Positions 11,214 through 21,822 of a DNA stretch of 64,000 nt are shown in pieces (within the stretch, counting starts at the first letter, position 1; the number at the start of each line of letters is the position of its first letter). Origin of the DNA: Litorilituus sediminis (GTDB lineage: Bacteria; Pseudomonadota; Gammaproteobacteria; Enterobacterales; Alteromonadaceae); contig NZ_CP034759.1 in the NCBI RefSeq assembly GCF_004295665.1, forward strand, positions 1,426,001 to 1,490,000. The letters are read 5' to 3'. The notes beneath the pieces are model-generated. The model searched no databases, had not been told where the DNA came from, and worked only from the letters and a program-made list of their open reading frames with translations. The position numbers and the translations under genes are program-made.

Positions 11214-11314
11214 CCAGAGGTTAAGCTAAATAAATTTATTGCGAAAACATCCTGCAAAACGTATAAAGTATCCGATCAACACTTTACTTTTACTCATGAC
11301 CAAGAGGCTTTATT

Positions 11315-12409
11315 TTGACACCTTCGCTAAGCACTTTAGTATCGTCGGCGCTAGTTTGCCTGACATTATTTGTTTGCCAAACTGCCTGTGCAACAGATAA
11401 AACTCAAGCAAACTTACAATGGCATTACTATCAGTTACCTGCCAAGGTTGCTTTTCGTGGCAGTGCCATTAAGCAAAATACCTTTTGGCTAACCGGGCAA
11501 AACAATCACGTATTTACCAGCCAAGATGCGGGTAAAACATGGCAAGATAAATCAGTTGCAAGCAATATCAGTACAGATTTTCGCGATATCCAAGTATTTG
11601 ATAAAGATACCGCCATTGTTATGGGAGCCGGTAGTGGCGAGCAGTCAGTGTTATATAAAACTCAAGATGGCGGCACGAGCTGGCAACTGCTTTATCAAAA
11701 CCAACACCCGCAAGGCTTTTTTAATTCTATTGCCTTTTGGGATGATACTACAGGCTTATTAATGGCCGACCCTATTGATGGCTACTTTGTGATCAAAAAA
11801 ACCATTGATGGCGGCAAAACATGGCGACGCATAGCTCAGCATAAATTACCGACGATAAAAGCAAATGAAGTTGGCTTTGCTGCCAGTGGCAATACCATAA
11901 TTGTCGGAACAAATGGTCAGGCTTGGTTTACTACCGGCGGTTTATCGGCCTCACTTTATTTTAGTAACGATTTTGGCGAAACTTGGCAGCGTCAAGCAAT
12001 ACCTTTATATCAAGAAAGCAAAACAGCGGGCGGCTATGCGCTAGCGTTAAATTCGCGACAGCAGGTTTTTGTTATAGGTGGCGATTATTTACAGCGCAGC
12101 GCTCACTACACCAATATGGTTAAATTACATCAAGGTGAAATACAAAGCATTGCTGGCAGTAACAATGGCTTAAGAACCGCAATGTCTTGCCAACAGAATA
12201 CCTGCATTAGTTTAGGCAAAACTGGTATCGATATATCTAACGATCATGGTAATTCTTGGCAAAAAATAGCCAGTGATGCCAAGCAATTTAACAGCCCTTG
12301 GGGCTTTTTTACCTTAACCAGTGATAACCATCAGTTTTTGGCAGCCGGCGCTAACGGGAAAGTGGCCGTTATTGAACTTGCCAGGTCAAATAAAAGCACA
12401 CCACAATAG
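11315..12409 (+). CDS. Secreted BNR-repeat (Ycf48-like) beta-propeller protein
   Basis: 364 residues with an N-terminal signal peptide (hydrophobic LVSSALVCLTLFVCQTACA, cleavage near 26). Repeated BNR/Asp-box motifs follow: TSQDAGKTWQ, KTQDGGTSWQ, KTIDGGKTWR, SNDFGETWQ and SNDHGNSWQ. These match the Ycf48/Hcf136-like or sialidase-type beta-propeller fold. The start is a TTG preceded by AGAGG at good spacing. Function is unknown; homologues are often labelled oxidoreductase without evidence. It stands alone between the LysR gene and a convergent chemoreceptor. Confidence 0.8.
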   Translation: MTPSLSTLVSSALVCLTLFVCQTACATDKTQANLQWHYYQLPAKVAFRGSAIKQNTFWLTGQNNHVFTSQDAGKTWQDKSVASNISTDFRDIQVFDKDTAIVMGAGSGEQSVLYKTQDGGTSWQLLYQNQHPQGFFNSIAFWDDTTGLLMADPIDGYFVIKKTIDGGKTWRRIAQHKLPTIKANEVGFAASGNTIIVGTNGQAWFTTGGLSASLYFSNDFGETWQRQAIPLYQESKTAGGYALALNSRQQVFVIGGDYLQRSAHYTNMVKLHQGEIQSIAGSNNGLRTAMSCQQNTCISLGKTGIDISNDHGNSWQKIASDAKQFNSPWGFFTLTSDNHQFLAAGANGKVAVIELARSNKSTPQ

Positions 12410-12484
12410 TGCTGACCCTGTGAGTATTGACCCTAACTTAAAAGATACTAGGCCAACGACTCACAGTAAAAATCTCTTCAAAAG

Positions 12485-14494
12485 TTAAATCTTAAAACGC
12501 TCTACTAGCTCTTGTAAGCGGTTAGTTTTCTCTTCTAACTCACCACATATAGTCATTAGCCTTTGTGCTTCCAAGCTGGTTTGATCGCCAATATCATCAA
12601 CATGTTGCATCACATTTTTAATGGTTTGCGATACATTATCTTGCTCTTGGGTAATATCAACAATCTCTTTCATGTTTTGCTGATTTTCATTAACCACCTC
12701 TGTGATTTCTGACAGTTGCTCATGGACAACATTGGTGTCATCCATATACTGATTTACTTGGCCTCGAGTAAGCTGCATGCTGTCTTCAGCGGCTTTGGCT
12801 TTCGCTTGTAAATCAGTAATATTGTCTTGAATACTTTGCGTTGACTCTTGCGTACGCTTAGCAAGTTGTCGAACTTCATCCGCAACAACAGCAAAGCCTC
12901 GACCATGCTCTCCCGCCCTTGCCGACTCAATTGCCGCATTTAAAGCTAACAAGTTAGTTTGTTCGGCAATATTGCGAATAACATCCATTACTTCACCAAT
13001 AGAGTGGCTACTTTCTCTTAGCTCTTCAATAGTATGTACCGCAGTATCAAAGTTATTATTTAAGCTACTTAAACCAGACATCGCATTACTTAACACCCCT
13101 TGACCCTTTTTAGAGGTTTCACTTGCCGTTTGCGCCGATTCAGAAGCACTGATAATCTGCTCTTTAATCACATGTGCCGTTTCCGCCATTTGAGCGACAG
13201 TATCTGTTGCTCTGTGTACTTCATGTTGCGAAGAACTGGTTTTTTCCACCGTCACTTCACTTACGTTAGCAACTTGCGCTGTGGTATCTTTTAGCGATTC
13301 ACTGGTTTCTTGTACCTTACGAACTATTTTTTGAATTTGACTGACAAAATCATTAAAAGCCATCGACAATTGACCAATTTCATCTTGGCTTTTTACCGGA
13401 ATACGTTGCGATAAGTCACCAGCTCCACCTGATATTTCAACTAAGGCCGATTTAACTTGGTATAACGGATTGAGTAATTTTGCCGTAGTTAAATAAAGCA
13501 CTAATAAACTAACCAGTAATATGCCAAAAATGATCAAAGCTGAATAAGTAATGGCGGTATTAACAGGCTCATCAACAAAAGAAACTGGCACCATAATAGC
13601 CAACTTCCAAGAAAGCTGTAGTTCAGGTAAAGCCACCGCCTTAAATTGCACATAATATTGCTTATCTTGCCAAGTTACTCGACTATGACCCGACTCATTC
13701 TGATTCATTTGCTGCGCTAGGTGGGCAAAGCCATCGTGCGATGCTTGTTTATCTAACTCATCCAGCTTAATGTTAGTGGTTTCTCTTTTGGCAACGTTAA
13801 CATGCGCCAGCTTTTCTTCTGGAAACACTATCATGTCGCTATTATTATCAATTAAGAATGCTTGCCCCTGCCCCTCGTGCTTTATTTTTGAGACAATGGC
13901 ATCAATTGAGTGTAAGTAAATATCTGAGCCACCAACACCAATAAACTGATTATTAAAGTTATTAATGGGAAAGTTTATCGATAAGTAAAAAGCATCATAC
14001 TTGGGTTCAAAAATAACGCGGCTAACATTCCATTTTTGGCTGTCCTTGACTTCATTCCACCACGGGCGTTCAAGCACGTTATAACCTTCAAGGACAGAAA
14101 CACCATCATGATCAAAATACTCACCGGTAAAGGCTGAGCCAAAAAACACTGAGGTAATATCTTCCCGTAAGTCTACTTCACGTTGTAATACCGCTTGAAC
14201 TTCTTTAAAGCTGTCGGTATCTAGGTTTTGACCACGATCTTTATGCTGCTCAAACCATTTAATTAACGCTGTATTTCTAAAAATGGTATCAGCACGGGTC
14301 ATATGCTCAGCAAAGTAGTTTTCAATACCTGCGGCATTAAGGCGAAGTGAGCCTTCAATTTCTTTCGCTAGTTGCTGTGAAGTTTGCTCGCTAACAAAGC
14401 GAACTGTGAATATGGCGGTAAGGAATAACACCATAAATATGCCAACCGATGTTGCCACGACAAGCTTAGAGGTTACCGAATTTTTTATACTCAT
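12485..14494 (-). CDS. Methyl-accepting chemotaxis protein with periplasmic dCache domain
   Basis: 669-residue chemoreceptor. The start at 14494 (MSIKNSV) is preferred: AGGTG lies 7 bases upstream, and the longer frame adds a non-conserved leader. TM1 is near 10-30, then a dCache-type sensor ([21 protein letters not shown] and [15 protein letters not shown]), TM2 near 310-335, HAMP, and a signalling hairpin with tip [20 protein letters not shown]. Small-molecule ligands such as amino acids are typical for dCache receptors, but the ligand here is unknown. Monocistronic. Confidence 0.93.
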   Translation of the reverse strand: MSIKNSVTSKLVVATSVGIFMVLFLTAIFTVRFVSEQTSQQLAKEIEGSLRLNAAGIENYFAEHMTRADTIFRNTALIKWFEQHKDRGQNLDTDSFKEVQAVLQREVDLREDITSVFFGSAFTGEYFDHDGVSVLEGYNVLERPWWNEVKDSQKWNVSRVIFEPKYDAFYLSINFPINNFNNQFIGVGGSDIYLHSIDAIVSKIKHEGQGQAFLIDNNSDMIVFPEEKLAHVNVAKRETTNIKLDELDKQASHDGFAHLAQQMNQNESGHSRVTWQDKQYYVQFKAVALPELQLSWKLAIMVPVSFVDEPVNTAITYSALIIFGILLVSLLVLYLTTAKLLNPLYQVKSALVEISGGAGDLSQRIPVKSQDEIGQLSMAFNDFVSQIQKIVRKVQETSESLKDTTAQVANVSEVTVEKTSSSQHEVHRATDTVAQMAETAHVIKEQIISASESAQTASETSKKGQGVLSNAMSGLSSLNNNFDTAVHTIEELRESSHSIGEVMDVIRNIAEQTNLLALNAAIESARAGEHGRGFAVVADEVRQLAKRTQESTQSIQDNITDLQAKAKAAEDSMQLTRGQVNQYMDDTNVVHEQLSEITEVVNENQQNMKEIVDITQEQDNVSQTIKNVMQHVDDIGDQTSLEAQRLMTICGELEEKTNRLQELVERFKI

Positions 14495-14918
14495 AAAACA
14501 CCTAAAAAAGTAGCAATAACGCAATAATGTTGCTCATTGCTAGATTAATCATTAAGAGCGTAAAAATTCCCTCTTTTCTCGCTAAAAGTAACACGTTTTA
14601 TGCTAAAAGTTGTTACTATCATTATCTAAAAGATAACAAATGGTATACGATATATCCAATAAAAATAAGTAAAGTACGGCTTTACTATTATTAATATTTT
14701 GTTAAAAAAACATCATAAATCTGGCTAAATCACTAGTTTGAAAAGATATTTTATTTATGAATTATTATTTAAAAAAAGTAAATTATTTGTCAGACCAGCT
14801 GTCAATTTAGCTCACTTTACTCACAGTATTAAACATAATCGAATAAAACAGCGACTTGCCTCAATAAGCAATGTTAAACTTATAAACCTAACAATCTTCT
14901 CTGTAATAATCCTTGTCT
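14495..14918. other. AT-rich 424-base intergenic region
   Basis: No convincing gene is present. It should hold the promoter of the dCache receptor (leftward) and of the Nudix gene (rightward). Two direct copies of GCTAAAAGT lie 21 bases apart at 14581 and 14602, about two helical turns. A short palindrome TTATCT-AAA-AGATAA lies at 14622-14636. These are possible operator elements, but the support is weak. Confidence 0.4.
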
Positions 14919-15437
14919 ATGCAGTTATTAAAATCAAGTTTACATGCCGATATTTTGGATCAATCAGCACCGAGTTTTACCCGCAAAGCCAGTCGGGCTA
15001 TAGTGCTTAATGGCGATGATATCTTACTCCTTTATACCAAGCGTTATCACGACTATAGCTTGCCCGGTGGTGGCATTGATGACGGTGAAAGTCATATTGA
15101 TGGCCTAGTAAGAGAGCTAAAAGAAGAAACCGGAGCTCGCAATATACAGAACATAAAAGCCTTTGGCCTATATGAAGAGTTCAGGCCTTGGTACAAACCA
15201 GGATACGATATAGTGCACATGCTGTCATACTGCTATACCTGTACTATTGACGAAGAGCTAGACCAGCCGCAATTTGAGTTACATGAATTAGATAATGGCA
15301 TGAAGCCAATGTGGATAAATATTCACAAAGCCATTAAACACAATGAAGAAACCATAGCAACAAGCGAAAAAAAGGGTATGTCCATTGAACGTGAAACATA
15401 CCTACTTAAGTTAATTGTCGAACGCTTACTCGAATAA
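14919..15437 (+). CDS. Nudix hydrolase
   Basis: 172-residue Nudix-fold pyrophosphohydrolase. The Nudix box is complete, from GGIDDGE to REL-KEETGA, matching G-x5-E-x7-REU-x-EE-x-G-U near residues 50-72. The ATG at 14919 is used rather than the TTG two codons upstream. The substrate cannot be told from sequence. It is followed by a strong bidirectional terminator. Confidence 0.88.
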   Translation: MQLLKSSLHADILDQSAPSFTRKASRAIVLNGDDILLLYTKRYHDYSLPGGGIDDGESHIDGLVRELKEETGARNIQNIKAFGLYEEFRPWYKPGYDIVHMLSYCYTCTIDEELDQPQFELHELDNGMKPMWINIHKAIKHNEETIATSEKKGMSIERETYLLKLIVERLLE

Positions 15438-15459
15438 ACATAACTAGATAAAAGAAAAA

Positions 15460-15495
15460 CGCCTTAACGGGGTAAACCATTAAGGCGCTGATTTT
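15460..15495. terminator. Bidirectional Rho-independent terminator
   Basis: CGCCTTAA at 15460-15467 pairs with TTAAGGCG at 15480-15487. A T run follows on the right and an A run precedes on the left, so it can end both the Nudix gene and the convergent PAS receptor gene. Confidence 0.8.
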
Positions 15496-15513
15496 TTTAT
15501 AGCATGAGTGCTA

Positions 15514-17064
15514 TTAATTACCTTTAAACTGCTCAACTAGGCTATGCTGCTGATTTAACCTATCCAGTAAACTGTGACTAAGCTCCACGGCATGTTTGCC
15601 ATGTTCCTCGCTTTCAGCCGACATATCGCTAATTGAGACAATATTCTGATTCACTTGTTCAGCAACAACCGATTGCTGCTCTACTGCGGTTGCAATTTGA
15701 ATATTAATATTGGCTAGCTCAGATATTTCAGCTGTAATGCGTGACAACGACTCCCCGGTTTTATTGACCTGCTCAACACAGTTTTTCGATAACTCATTGC
15801 CTTTAGTCATTGCCGTTGTTGCCGAATCAGACTCAAGTTGCAACTGGCCTAATAACTTGCTGATCTCTTCTGTTGACTGCTGCGAGCGCATCGCCAGCGC
15901 CCTTACCTCTTCAGCAACTACCGCAAAGCCGCGTCCTTGCTCACCAGCACGCGCCGCTTCAATAGCGGCATTAAGTGCTAGCAAGTTAGTTTGATCGGCA
16001 ATACTGCTAATTTCACCCAGTACCGTCGTTATTGCTTGACTACCATTGATCAAACGCGCAATTGCGCTTTCAACTTCACTTAACTGTGCGCTTAATTCCT
16101 CTATAGCGTCGACAGTTTCTTTAACCACAGCTTGTCCATCATTACTGATATTTAAACTTTCTTGAGCGCTATTCGAGGCGGTAGTAACAACTTGCGCTAT
16201 CTCTTGCACGGTTGCCGACATTTGATTAATTGCCGTCGCCACTTGCTCAGTTTCACAGCGTTGATTATTCAAAATAGTGGCAACATTGCTACCACGTTCA
16301 GAGGATTGACGTGCGGTATCAGTAATAGAGGCAGAGTCATCACTGACTCGGCCAACCACAGCATTAAGCTGAGCTTTACGCATTTTCAGCGCCAAATTTA
16401 TTGAGCCAATATCATCATTATTGCCTGAATAAAGATAACTCATTAACGGATTATCAAACACCGATTTAGCCTCACGTACAACTTCTCGATATTTACTACG
16501 CCATAAGGAAAATACCACTAAGCCGGTTAAGGCCGTAACTGCCATAGGAATAGTTAAAAACAAGCTTGCATCAGATATAAATACCGTCGCTAGCGATAAA
16601 ACAACCATTACCATCAAGAGCAATTGCAGCCAAAGCGATATATCGGTTTGAAACTTAATTTGCCACGGCGTTTGTTGCTTATTTATTTTGCAGTATAAAT
16701 CTGTTGCTCTATCAACCACTTCTCGCTCAGGGCTAGTGCGAACCGATTGATATTCATAAACTTCGCCACGCTCATTTTTAATCGGCGTCACAAAAGCATT
16801 GACCCAATAATAATCACCATTTTTACAGCGATTTTTTACAGGCCCCATCCAAGATTTACCTGACTTAATAAAATGCCATAAATCGGCAAAAGCAGCCTTA
16901 GGCATATCAGCATGCCTAACCATATTATGAGGATTGCCGACCATTTCATCTAAGGTGTAACCAGCAATATCGCAAAAGTTATCGTTTGCGTATTTAATAC
17001 AACTATCTAAATCCGTTGTGGAAAGGAGGATTTCGGATTCATTAAATTTTACTTCTTTACTCAA
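15514..17064 (-). CDS. Aer-like PAS-domain chemoreceptor (aerotaxis/energy taxis)
   Basis: 516 residues with no periplasmic sensor. The N-terminal PAS domain at about 10-120 closely follows the Aer pattern: [34 protein letters not shown], and [16 protein letters not shown]. Two adjacent hydrophobic segments near 143-190 would anchor it in the inner membrane. The hairpin tip is [20 protein letters not shown]. Aer senses redox through FAD bound in PAS; the conserved RH and W positions suggest FAD here too, by inference. Monocistronic. Confidence 0.9.
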   Translation of the reverse strand: MSKEVKFNESEILLSTTDLDSCIKYANDNFCDIAGYTLDEMVGNPHNMVRHADMPKAAFADLWHFIKSGKSWMGPVKNRCKNGDYYWVNAFVTPIKNERGEVYEYQSVRTSPEREVVDRATDLYCKINKQQTPWQIKFQTDISLWLQLLLMVMVVLSLATVFISDASLFLTIPMAVTALTGLVVFSLWRSKYREVVREAKSVFDNPLMSYLYSGNNDDIGSINLALKMRKAQLNAVVGRVSDDSASITDTARQSSERGSNVATILNNQRCETEQVATAINQMSATVQEIAQVVTTASNSAQESLNISNDGQAVVKETVDAIEELSAQLSEVESAIARLINGSQAITTVLGEISSIADQTNLLALNAAIEAARAGEQGRGFAVVAEEVRALAMRSQQSTEEISKLLGQLQLESDSATTAMTKGNELSKNCVEQVNKTGESLSRITAEISELANINIQIATAVEQQSVVAEQVNQNIVSISDMSAESEEHGKHAVELSHSLLDRLNQQHSLVEQFKGN

Positions 17065-17378
17065 AGGACATTCCCCTTTAATGAAAAACTTAATACAAAG
17101 TTAACAACTCAATAACACTCAACACCTGAGTGAAAACAGCAAAGCCTAGCTCACAAAAAAGAGTTAATTCCCTTTAAAACCAAAACACTAAAAACTTACC
17201 ATAGCGATTTAATCACTATCTTACTAGTGTCTCCAACAAGTTTAGTTACATTTTTGTTAAATCTGGCTTAGTCACGCAAAAAATAGTCGAAAGTCGACTA
17301 TTTTTTAAACCAAGTTGAACATAATCAAAAATCAGCTAAAATACCTTACCAAATGGTCAAGAAATTTAAGAGAAAATA
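17065..17378. other. 314-base divergent intergenic region
   Basis: No gene is seen. It holds the promoters of the PAS receptor (leftward) and of the 2OG oxygenase (rightward), plus a perfect inverted repeat described separately at 17278-17306. Confidence 0.6.
17278..17306. promoter_or_regulatory. Perfect 12-bp inverted repeat upstream of the 2OG oxygenase
   Basis: AAAAAATAGTCG at 17278-17289 is the exact reverse complement of CGACTATTTTTT at 17295-17306, with loop AAAGT. It resembles a symmetrical terminator, yet both flanking genes are transcribed away from it. It may instead be an operator or an attenuator in the oxygenase leader, about 73 bases before its start. Confidence 0.45.
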
Positions 17379-18221
17379 ATGCAAGTTCAAGTTGTCGATT
17401 ACACGGCTAAAGATGCCCCAGAGAAGTTTGTACAAAGTTTACGCGAAACTGGCTTTGGCGTTTTAATTAATCACCCAGTCAAGCAAGACTTAGTTGAGTC
17501 AATTTATAAAAACTGGCAAAGCTTCTTTAATGGTGAAGATAAACACAACTTTGCCTTTGATCCTAAGAAACAAGATGGCTACTTTTCACCTGAAATTTCA
17601 GAAACCGCCAAAGGTCACAGCAAAAAAGATATTAAAGAGTATTACCACGTTTATCCTTGGGGTCGCATTCCAGCGACATTAAAAGACGAAATTCTTGAGT
17701 ATTACCAATTAACCTCAGCGCTTGCCGCTGAATTACTTGATTGGGTTGAAAAGCATAGTCCCGCCGATATCTCTGCCAACTATTCTGAAGCCTTATCGAA
17801 CATGATCAAAGATACGCCAAACACTTTATTACGCGTATTGCATTACCCACCATTAACAGGTGATGAAGAGCCAGGGGCAATCAGAGCGGCTGCCCACGAA
17901 GATATCAACTTATTAACCATATTACCTGCGGCTAACGAGCCAGGCTTACAGGTGCAGCAGCAAAACGGTCAGTGGATGGATGTACCTGCTGATTTTGGTA
18001 ATTTAATTATCAATATTGGTGATATGTTACAAGAAGCATCTGCCGGCTATTTCCCCTCGACCAGCCATAGAGTAATCAATCCAACGGGCAAAGGCAGCAG
18101 TAAATCTCGTATTTCCCTGCCATTGTTTTTACATCCGCGCAGTGAAGTTGTTCTGTCAGAAAAACACACGCAAGCAAGCTACTTACTTGAGCGTTTACGT
18201 GAGTTAGGGGTAAAAGACTAG
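17379..18221 (+). CDS. 2-oxoglutarate/Fe(II)-dependent oxygenase (isopenicillin-N-synthase-like family)
   Basis: 280-residue double-stranded beta-helix oxygenase. Iron ligands follow the H-x-D...H pattern: AAHEDINLLTIL near 168-179 and STSHRV near 227-232. The co-substrate Arg-x-Ser is in SRISLPLF. The N-terminal segment, with FGVLINHP, is typical of the family that includes isopenicillin N synthase and plant dioxygenases. RBS AAGAGAAA lies upstream. The substrate is unknown; the family name does not imply beta-lactam synthesis. Isolated gene with its own terminator. Confidence 0.87.
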   Translation: MQVQVVDYTAKDAPEKFVQSLRETGFGVLINHPVKQDLVESIYKNWQSFFNGEDKHNFAFDPKKQDGYFSPEISETAKGHSKKDIKEYYHVYPWGRIPATLKDEILEYYQLTSALAAELLDWVEKHSPADISANYSEALSNMIKDTPNTLLRVLHYPPLTGDEEPGAIRAAAHEDINLLTILPAANEPGLQVQQQNGQWMDVPADFGNLIINIGDMLQEASAGYFPSTSHRVINPTGKGSSKSRISLPLFLHPRSEVVLSEKHTQASYLLERLRELGVKD

Positions 18222-18254
18222 GCATATCGCCCATAACGCCCATAACGCCAAGTA

Positions 18255-18290
18255 AAATAAGGTGCTTAACGATAAGCACCTTATTTTTCA
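18255..18290. terminator. Bidirectional Rho-independent terminator
   Basis: A perfect 14-bp stem (18255-18268 with 18273-18286) with loop ACGA and T/A runs on each side. It overlaps the stop codon of the convergent gene at 18281. Just upstream lies a short tandem of CGCCCATAA near 18228-18249. Confidence 0.85.
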
Positions 18291-19069
18291 ATGTCAGATA
18301 GTACCTGTTTATTACGCAAAATTGTCACTAAGCTTTTTGAGCCAGTTAATTGACATTGCGCATTCAGCGCCTCAGGCTCAGTCCACCCGGTTTGCCCGCC
18401 GATAAACTCTCGCTGATAACCCCAATGCAAACAGCTAAGCAAACTACTTGCAGATGCCTCTCGCTGACAAACAACACATGTTTCAAATAACACGCTAATA
18501 TCTTGTCCTTCTTGACCATAAGAGTCTGAAACATATGGTGTATCGTAAATAGCCACGGTGGAGGCTCTATTTATTCGCCCTTGCCAAGGTTTATCGCTAT
18601 CATCAATCGGTGTTTGATGACTGCCGCGACCAAACTCTCGCGCTTCAGCATCATAAAACGGTGCTTTAGCAGCTTCGGGTAAATCAAGTTGCAGTGCTTT
18701 TTCACCGGCAAAAAGTCTTGCTGTGGTTTGCCTTGCTTGAACAATGCGATATTGCTGACAATTAGCAATATTTTGATGACGCGTATCTCCTTTGGCATTA
18801 GCAAAAAAGTGAATTTCAACGCCAATGCCAGTCGCATTATCTGAGGCAATATAAGCGGCGTTAGAACGGCTAGTATGAAACCATGGCTGTGAAATCACCA
18901 AAATGCCTAATGACTCTTGCTCAAAAGTTACCGGACACGCTTTACCAACCCAAAGCTCTTGTGAATACACAGCAAAGGGCAAGAGCATGAAGACAGCAAG
19001 ACCATAAGCAATAAGACTTATAGTCACCTTGTTAAGATAAGCGCTATCAACAAAACTTAAGGCTACCAT
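18281..19069 (-). CDS. Secreted Cys-containing protein of unknown function
   Basis: 262 residues, not recognised. A hydrophobic segment near 16-35 ending AVYS-QELW looks like a signal peptide, so export to the periplasm or beyond is likely. The mature part has about eight cysteines, including CVVCQRE and paired Cys near the ends, suggesting disulphides. No catalytic motif was seen. No clear RBS precedes the ATG at 19069, so the exact start is uncertain. Monocistronic, ending in a terminator shared with the convergent oxygenase. Confidence 0.65.
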   Translation of the reverse strand: MVALSFVDSAYLNKVTISLIAYGLAVFMLLPFAVYSQELWVGKACPVTFEQESLGILVISQPWFHTSRSNAAYIASDNATGIGVEIHFFANAKGDTRHQNIANCQQYRIVQARQTTARLFAGEKALQLDLPEAAKAPFYDAEAREFGRGSHQTPIDDSDKPWQGRINRASTVAIYDTPYVSDSYGQEGQDISVLFETCVVCQREASASSLLSCLHWGYQREFIGGQTGWTEPEALNAQCQLTGSKSLVTILRNKQVLSDIEK

Positions 19070-19113
19070 AGCTAAAGTATAGAAGCCTGATGGTTAAGCG
19101 CTATTTCTTAGTA

Positions 19114-19137
19114 AAAAACAGTTAGCTGCGCTAACTA
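19114..19137 (-). terminator. Rho-independent terminator of the ATP-grasp/M14 operon
   Basis: On the minus strand AGTTAGC-GCA-GCTAACT is followed by GTTTTTT. It lies 34 bases past the M14 stop codon. Confidence 0.75.
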
Positions 19138-19170
19138 ATATTCATAAATATTCGTAAATATTAACTAGTG

Positions 19171-21813
19171 CTAATTAATTTCCTCTTCACCGTCTTGCAC
19201 TTGGTATTCTTGCTCAATAATGGGGAAACTTTCTCTGGCAACATAGTGCACACTCACAGGCTCAGAAAAATTGGGCACATCATCATAACTAAATACCGAA
19301 TAGTATTTTTCTATATTGGCATTGGCAAAGTTATCAAAGGTATAGTTATCTGGGCCGCCATAAAGCTTGACCCCATCATAAGGAGATTTCGGTGGATGAA
19401 AACGATTTCGTACCACAAAGCTACCGACAAAATCACTATCATCTGGGTTAAGCCAACTCAATTTGATCATGCCATTTTCAATATCGGTTTTAAGGGAGGT
19501 TGGCGCTGGTAACGGTGTTTTTCGCCGCTCAATGTATTCAATCACCAACTGCGGGCTTTCATGCTCACCTTCACCAGCCCAATCAATCACTTCATCATAT
19601 TCAGCAGAAGCTGCTGTTGCCCTAATAATTAAGTAACAAGGTTTGTTTTGCGCATGAAGTTTTTGCAGATGCAATTTACCGTAACTATCAAAAATAAAGT
19701 AATGGGTATCTTTTTCTTTTAACTGCTGGTTACTGACTTCATAGCCAATAAATTCGCGTTTCTTGCGCTGTTTTACGCTGTGATAATCTATATCTTTTAG
19801 ATCAGCTAATTCAATAGTAAAGCGCGTATCTCGCTTAGTTTTAAGTGCGGTTTTATTACCCATAATCAAATAAGCTTCAGTGATCACGGTTTTATCGGCA
19901 TCGGGCAAGCCATCTAAGGTAAACGCCATTTGCCCGTAAATGATTTCACCTTGCTTATCAAAGCCAGACTGCAATTTATCTTCGATAATATCTGTTTGCG
20001 TAATGGTATTAGTAGCTAATGGCGCTAATGCTAATTTAATGGGTTTACGGGTATAAATAAGCTGTAAGTTAGGGCGATAATGAATGCCAGCACCAAATTG
20101 ACCATAGCCAATATCAAATTGCATCATTTGCGAGTCAGCCCCTAAAGGTAAGCGTTTAGGCCCTTCAATACGTAAAGTGACCTTACCGCTAGCCATAGCC
20201 TTTTTTAATAAATGCCGTTCAGCAATATTAAAGTGCCATTCACTCCAAATACCCTGAGTTAATTGCTCAGAAGCAATCGCCTGCCCTAATGTTTGCAACG
20301 GAGTCGCATTGTGAATTTGCTCAAAGTTACTGATATCATCAATCGCTTGACCATCAAGTAAAGAAACCGTCCACTCGCCAAAATTTTCAACTTTGGCATT
20401 TACGCGATTCATAGGGTACAAAGAAAATCGCGCCGATTTAATAATGGCATCTTCTGGCATGTTATTAAGATTAAATTCAATCACCCCGTAGCAGATGCCT
20501 TTACGTTTATTCACGCCAACAAACAAAGAATTATGACCGAAATGCTCTTTGTTTTTATCTAAAGTATATTGACCAAGGTAACCTACTTCATGACTGGCGG
20601 GAAATACTGCTCGTGAGAATTCATCATCCGCCAGCTCAGTTTTCACTTTTAATTCCGGGCTAAAACCTGATTTAATTTTAGTGACGCGATCTACCGCCCT
20701 AATATTATAAAAATATGGCTGACCACTTTTTAGTTGCACATCGGTAAACTGGGTATCACCCGTAATAGCAACGAGTGTTTCATCACTACAGGGCGATTTC
20801 GGCTGCTGAGCTCGATATATCTCAAAGTTGACCTCAGCATCACTTTGATACTGCCAAGTAAGCATGGCACTGTTATCATCAATACTGGCGATTGAGAAAC
20901 GTTCAGGCCTAGTTGGCGCTAACGGGCAATAATTAATTGCTTCTGATAATGCATGTAAAACCGCGGGAATATTTTCATCAACACTTTGCGACATATTCAC
21001 TAAATAATCGGGAATATTACGCGTGCCCACTTCAACCACAGTCGATAAAATCCCCAGTGAATAATAATACTCGCGGCCACTGCCATGTATCAGATTCGCA
21101 GGCGGTTTGCCCCGGTGAATACCGTATTTTCTACCCGTTACTTTATGAATTTCTCTATTCATATTGGCACACAAAACATTAAGATCTGTACCTTCAATTT
21201 CATGCTCATGATTGAATTTATGGGCAGGAAAAAAGACATTGCCTTGCGAGTGATAATCAAGCGCTAAAGTAATATTGCTATGCGCTAAGACGAAATCTCT
21301 GATGGCACAGGTTTCCGGCTCAGAAAAAGCATGAGGGCCAGAATAAGTATTAACACTGGTATCCATAGAGTGGCGAAACTTCACGGCAAAATTACGGTTT
21401 AAATCAACCCCAAAGCTGCCATCACCATTATCACGGCGATTTTTACGCCAAAAAGAAAAATGATTACGGGAATACTCAAAACCATCGGGGTTTAAACACG
21501 GCACCATATACAAGGTATTACGTGTTAACGCTTCTTTTAATTTTGGATTAAATCGATAGTTATTAATAACATAATCAATAAACTTAATTGCCAGCTCATT
21601 ACCTATCCACTCTCTGGCGTGAATCGTACCTGTATATAACAAAGCAGGCTTATTATCGGCATACTCAACATCTAATGAGATAGTTACTAAGACAATCGGC
21701 CTTTTCTCCCACGTGGTGCCTATGGTTTGCAACCTGATTAAGTGTGGATGCTCAGCCATGCACTTTTCAACAAAATCTAGAGTGTCTTGATAGGAGTTAT
21801 ATTGCTTTTTCAT
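19171..21813 (-). CDS. M14 zinc carboxypeptidase with C-terminal fibronectin-like domains
   Basis: 880 residues. The N-terminal 300 are a zinc carboxypeptidase of family M14: zinc ligands His and Glu in TIHAREWIGNE near 82-92, substrate-binding DLNRNF near 141-146, third zinc ligand His in LDYHSQGN, and catalytic Glu in VVEVGTRN. Two fibronectin type III-like segments follow (near 310-395 and 770-860), separated by a region of about 350 residues like carbohydrate-binding/DNRLRE-type beta domains. No signal peptide is visible, which is unusual for M14 enzymes of this size. It starts 9 bases after the ATP-grasp/HhH gene, so it is the third gene of that operon. It may trim or recycle the product of the ligases; this is inference. 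Confidence 0.85.
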   Translation of the reverse strand: MKKQYNSYQDTLDFVEKCMAEHPHLIRLQTIGTTWEKRPIVLVTISLDVEYADNKPALLYTGTIHAREWIGNELAIKFIDYVINNYRFNPKLKEALTRNTLYMVPCLNPDGFEYSRNHFSFWRKNRRDNGDGSFGVDLNRNFAVKFRHSMDTSVNTYSGPHAFSEPETCAIRDFVLAHSNITLALDYHSQGNVFFPAHKFNHEHEIEGTDLNVLCANMNREIHKVTGRKYGIHRGKPPANLIHGSGREYYYSLGILSTVVEVGTRNIPDYLVNMSQSVDENIPAVLHALSEAINYCPLAPTRPERFSIASIDDNSAMLTWQYQSDAEVNFEIYRAQQPKSPCSDETLVAITGDTQFTDVQLKSGQPYFYNIRAVDRVTKIKSGFSPELKVKTELADDEFSRAVFPASHEVGYLGQYTLDKNKEHFGHNSLFVGVNKRKGICYGVIEFNLNNMPEDAIIKSARFSLYPMNRVNAKVENFGEWTVSLLDGQAIDDISNFEQIHNATPLQTLGQAIASEQLTQGIWSEWHFNIAERHLLKKAMASGKVTLRIEGPKRLPLGADSQMMQFDIGYGQFGAGIHYRPNLQLIYTRKPIKLALAPLATNTITQTDIIEDKLQSGFDKQGEIIYGQMAFTLDGLPDADKTVITEAYLIMGNKTALKTKRDTRFTIELADLKDIDYHSVKQRKKREFIGYEVSNQQLKEKDTHYFIFDSYGKLHLQKLHAQNKPCYLIIRATAASAEYDEVIDWAGEGEHESPQLVIEYIERRKTPLPAPTSLKTDIENGMIKLSWLNPDDSDFVGSFVVRNRFHPPKSPYDGVKLYGGPDNYTFDNFANANIEKYYSVFSYDDVPNFSEPVSVHYVARESFPIIEQEYQVQDGEEEIN

Positions 21814-21822
21814 CTCAAATTC

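Noticed and set aside
14738..15010. A 90-codon frame in the AT-rich gap before the Nudix gene
   Set aside because: It starts at a TTG without RBS, overlaps the Nudix gene in another frame by about 90 bases and has no family character.
17379..18221. Isopenicillin N synthase in a beta-lactam pathway
   Set aside because: Only the oxygenase superfamily is supported; no ACV synthetase or acyltransferase gene is nearby.
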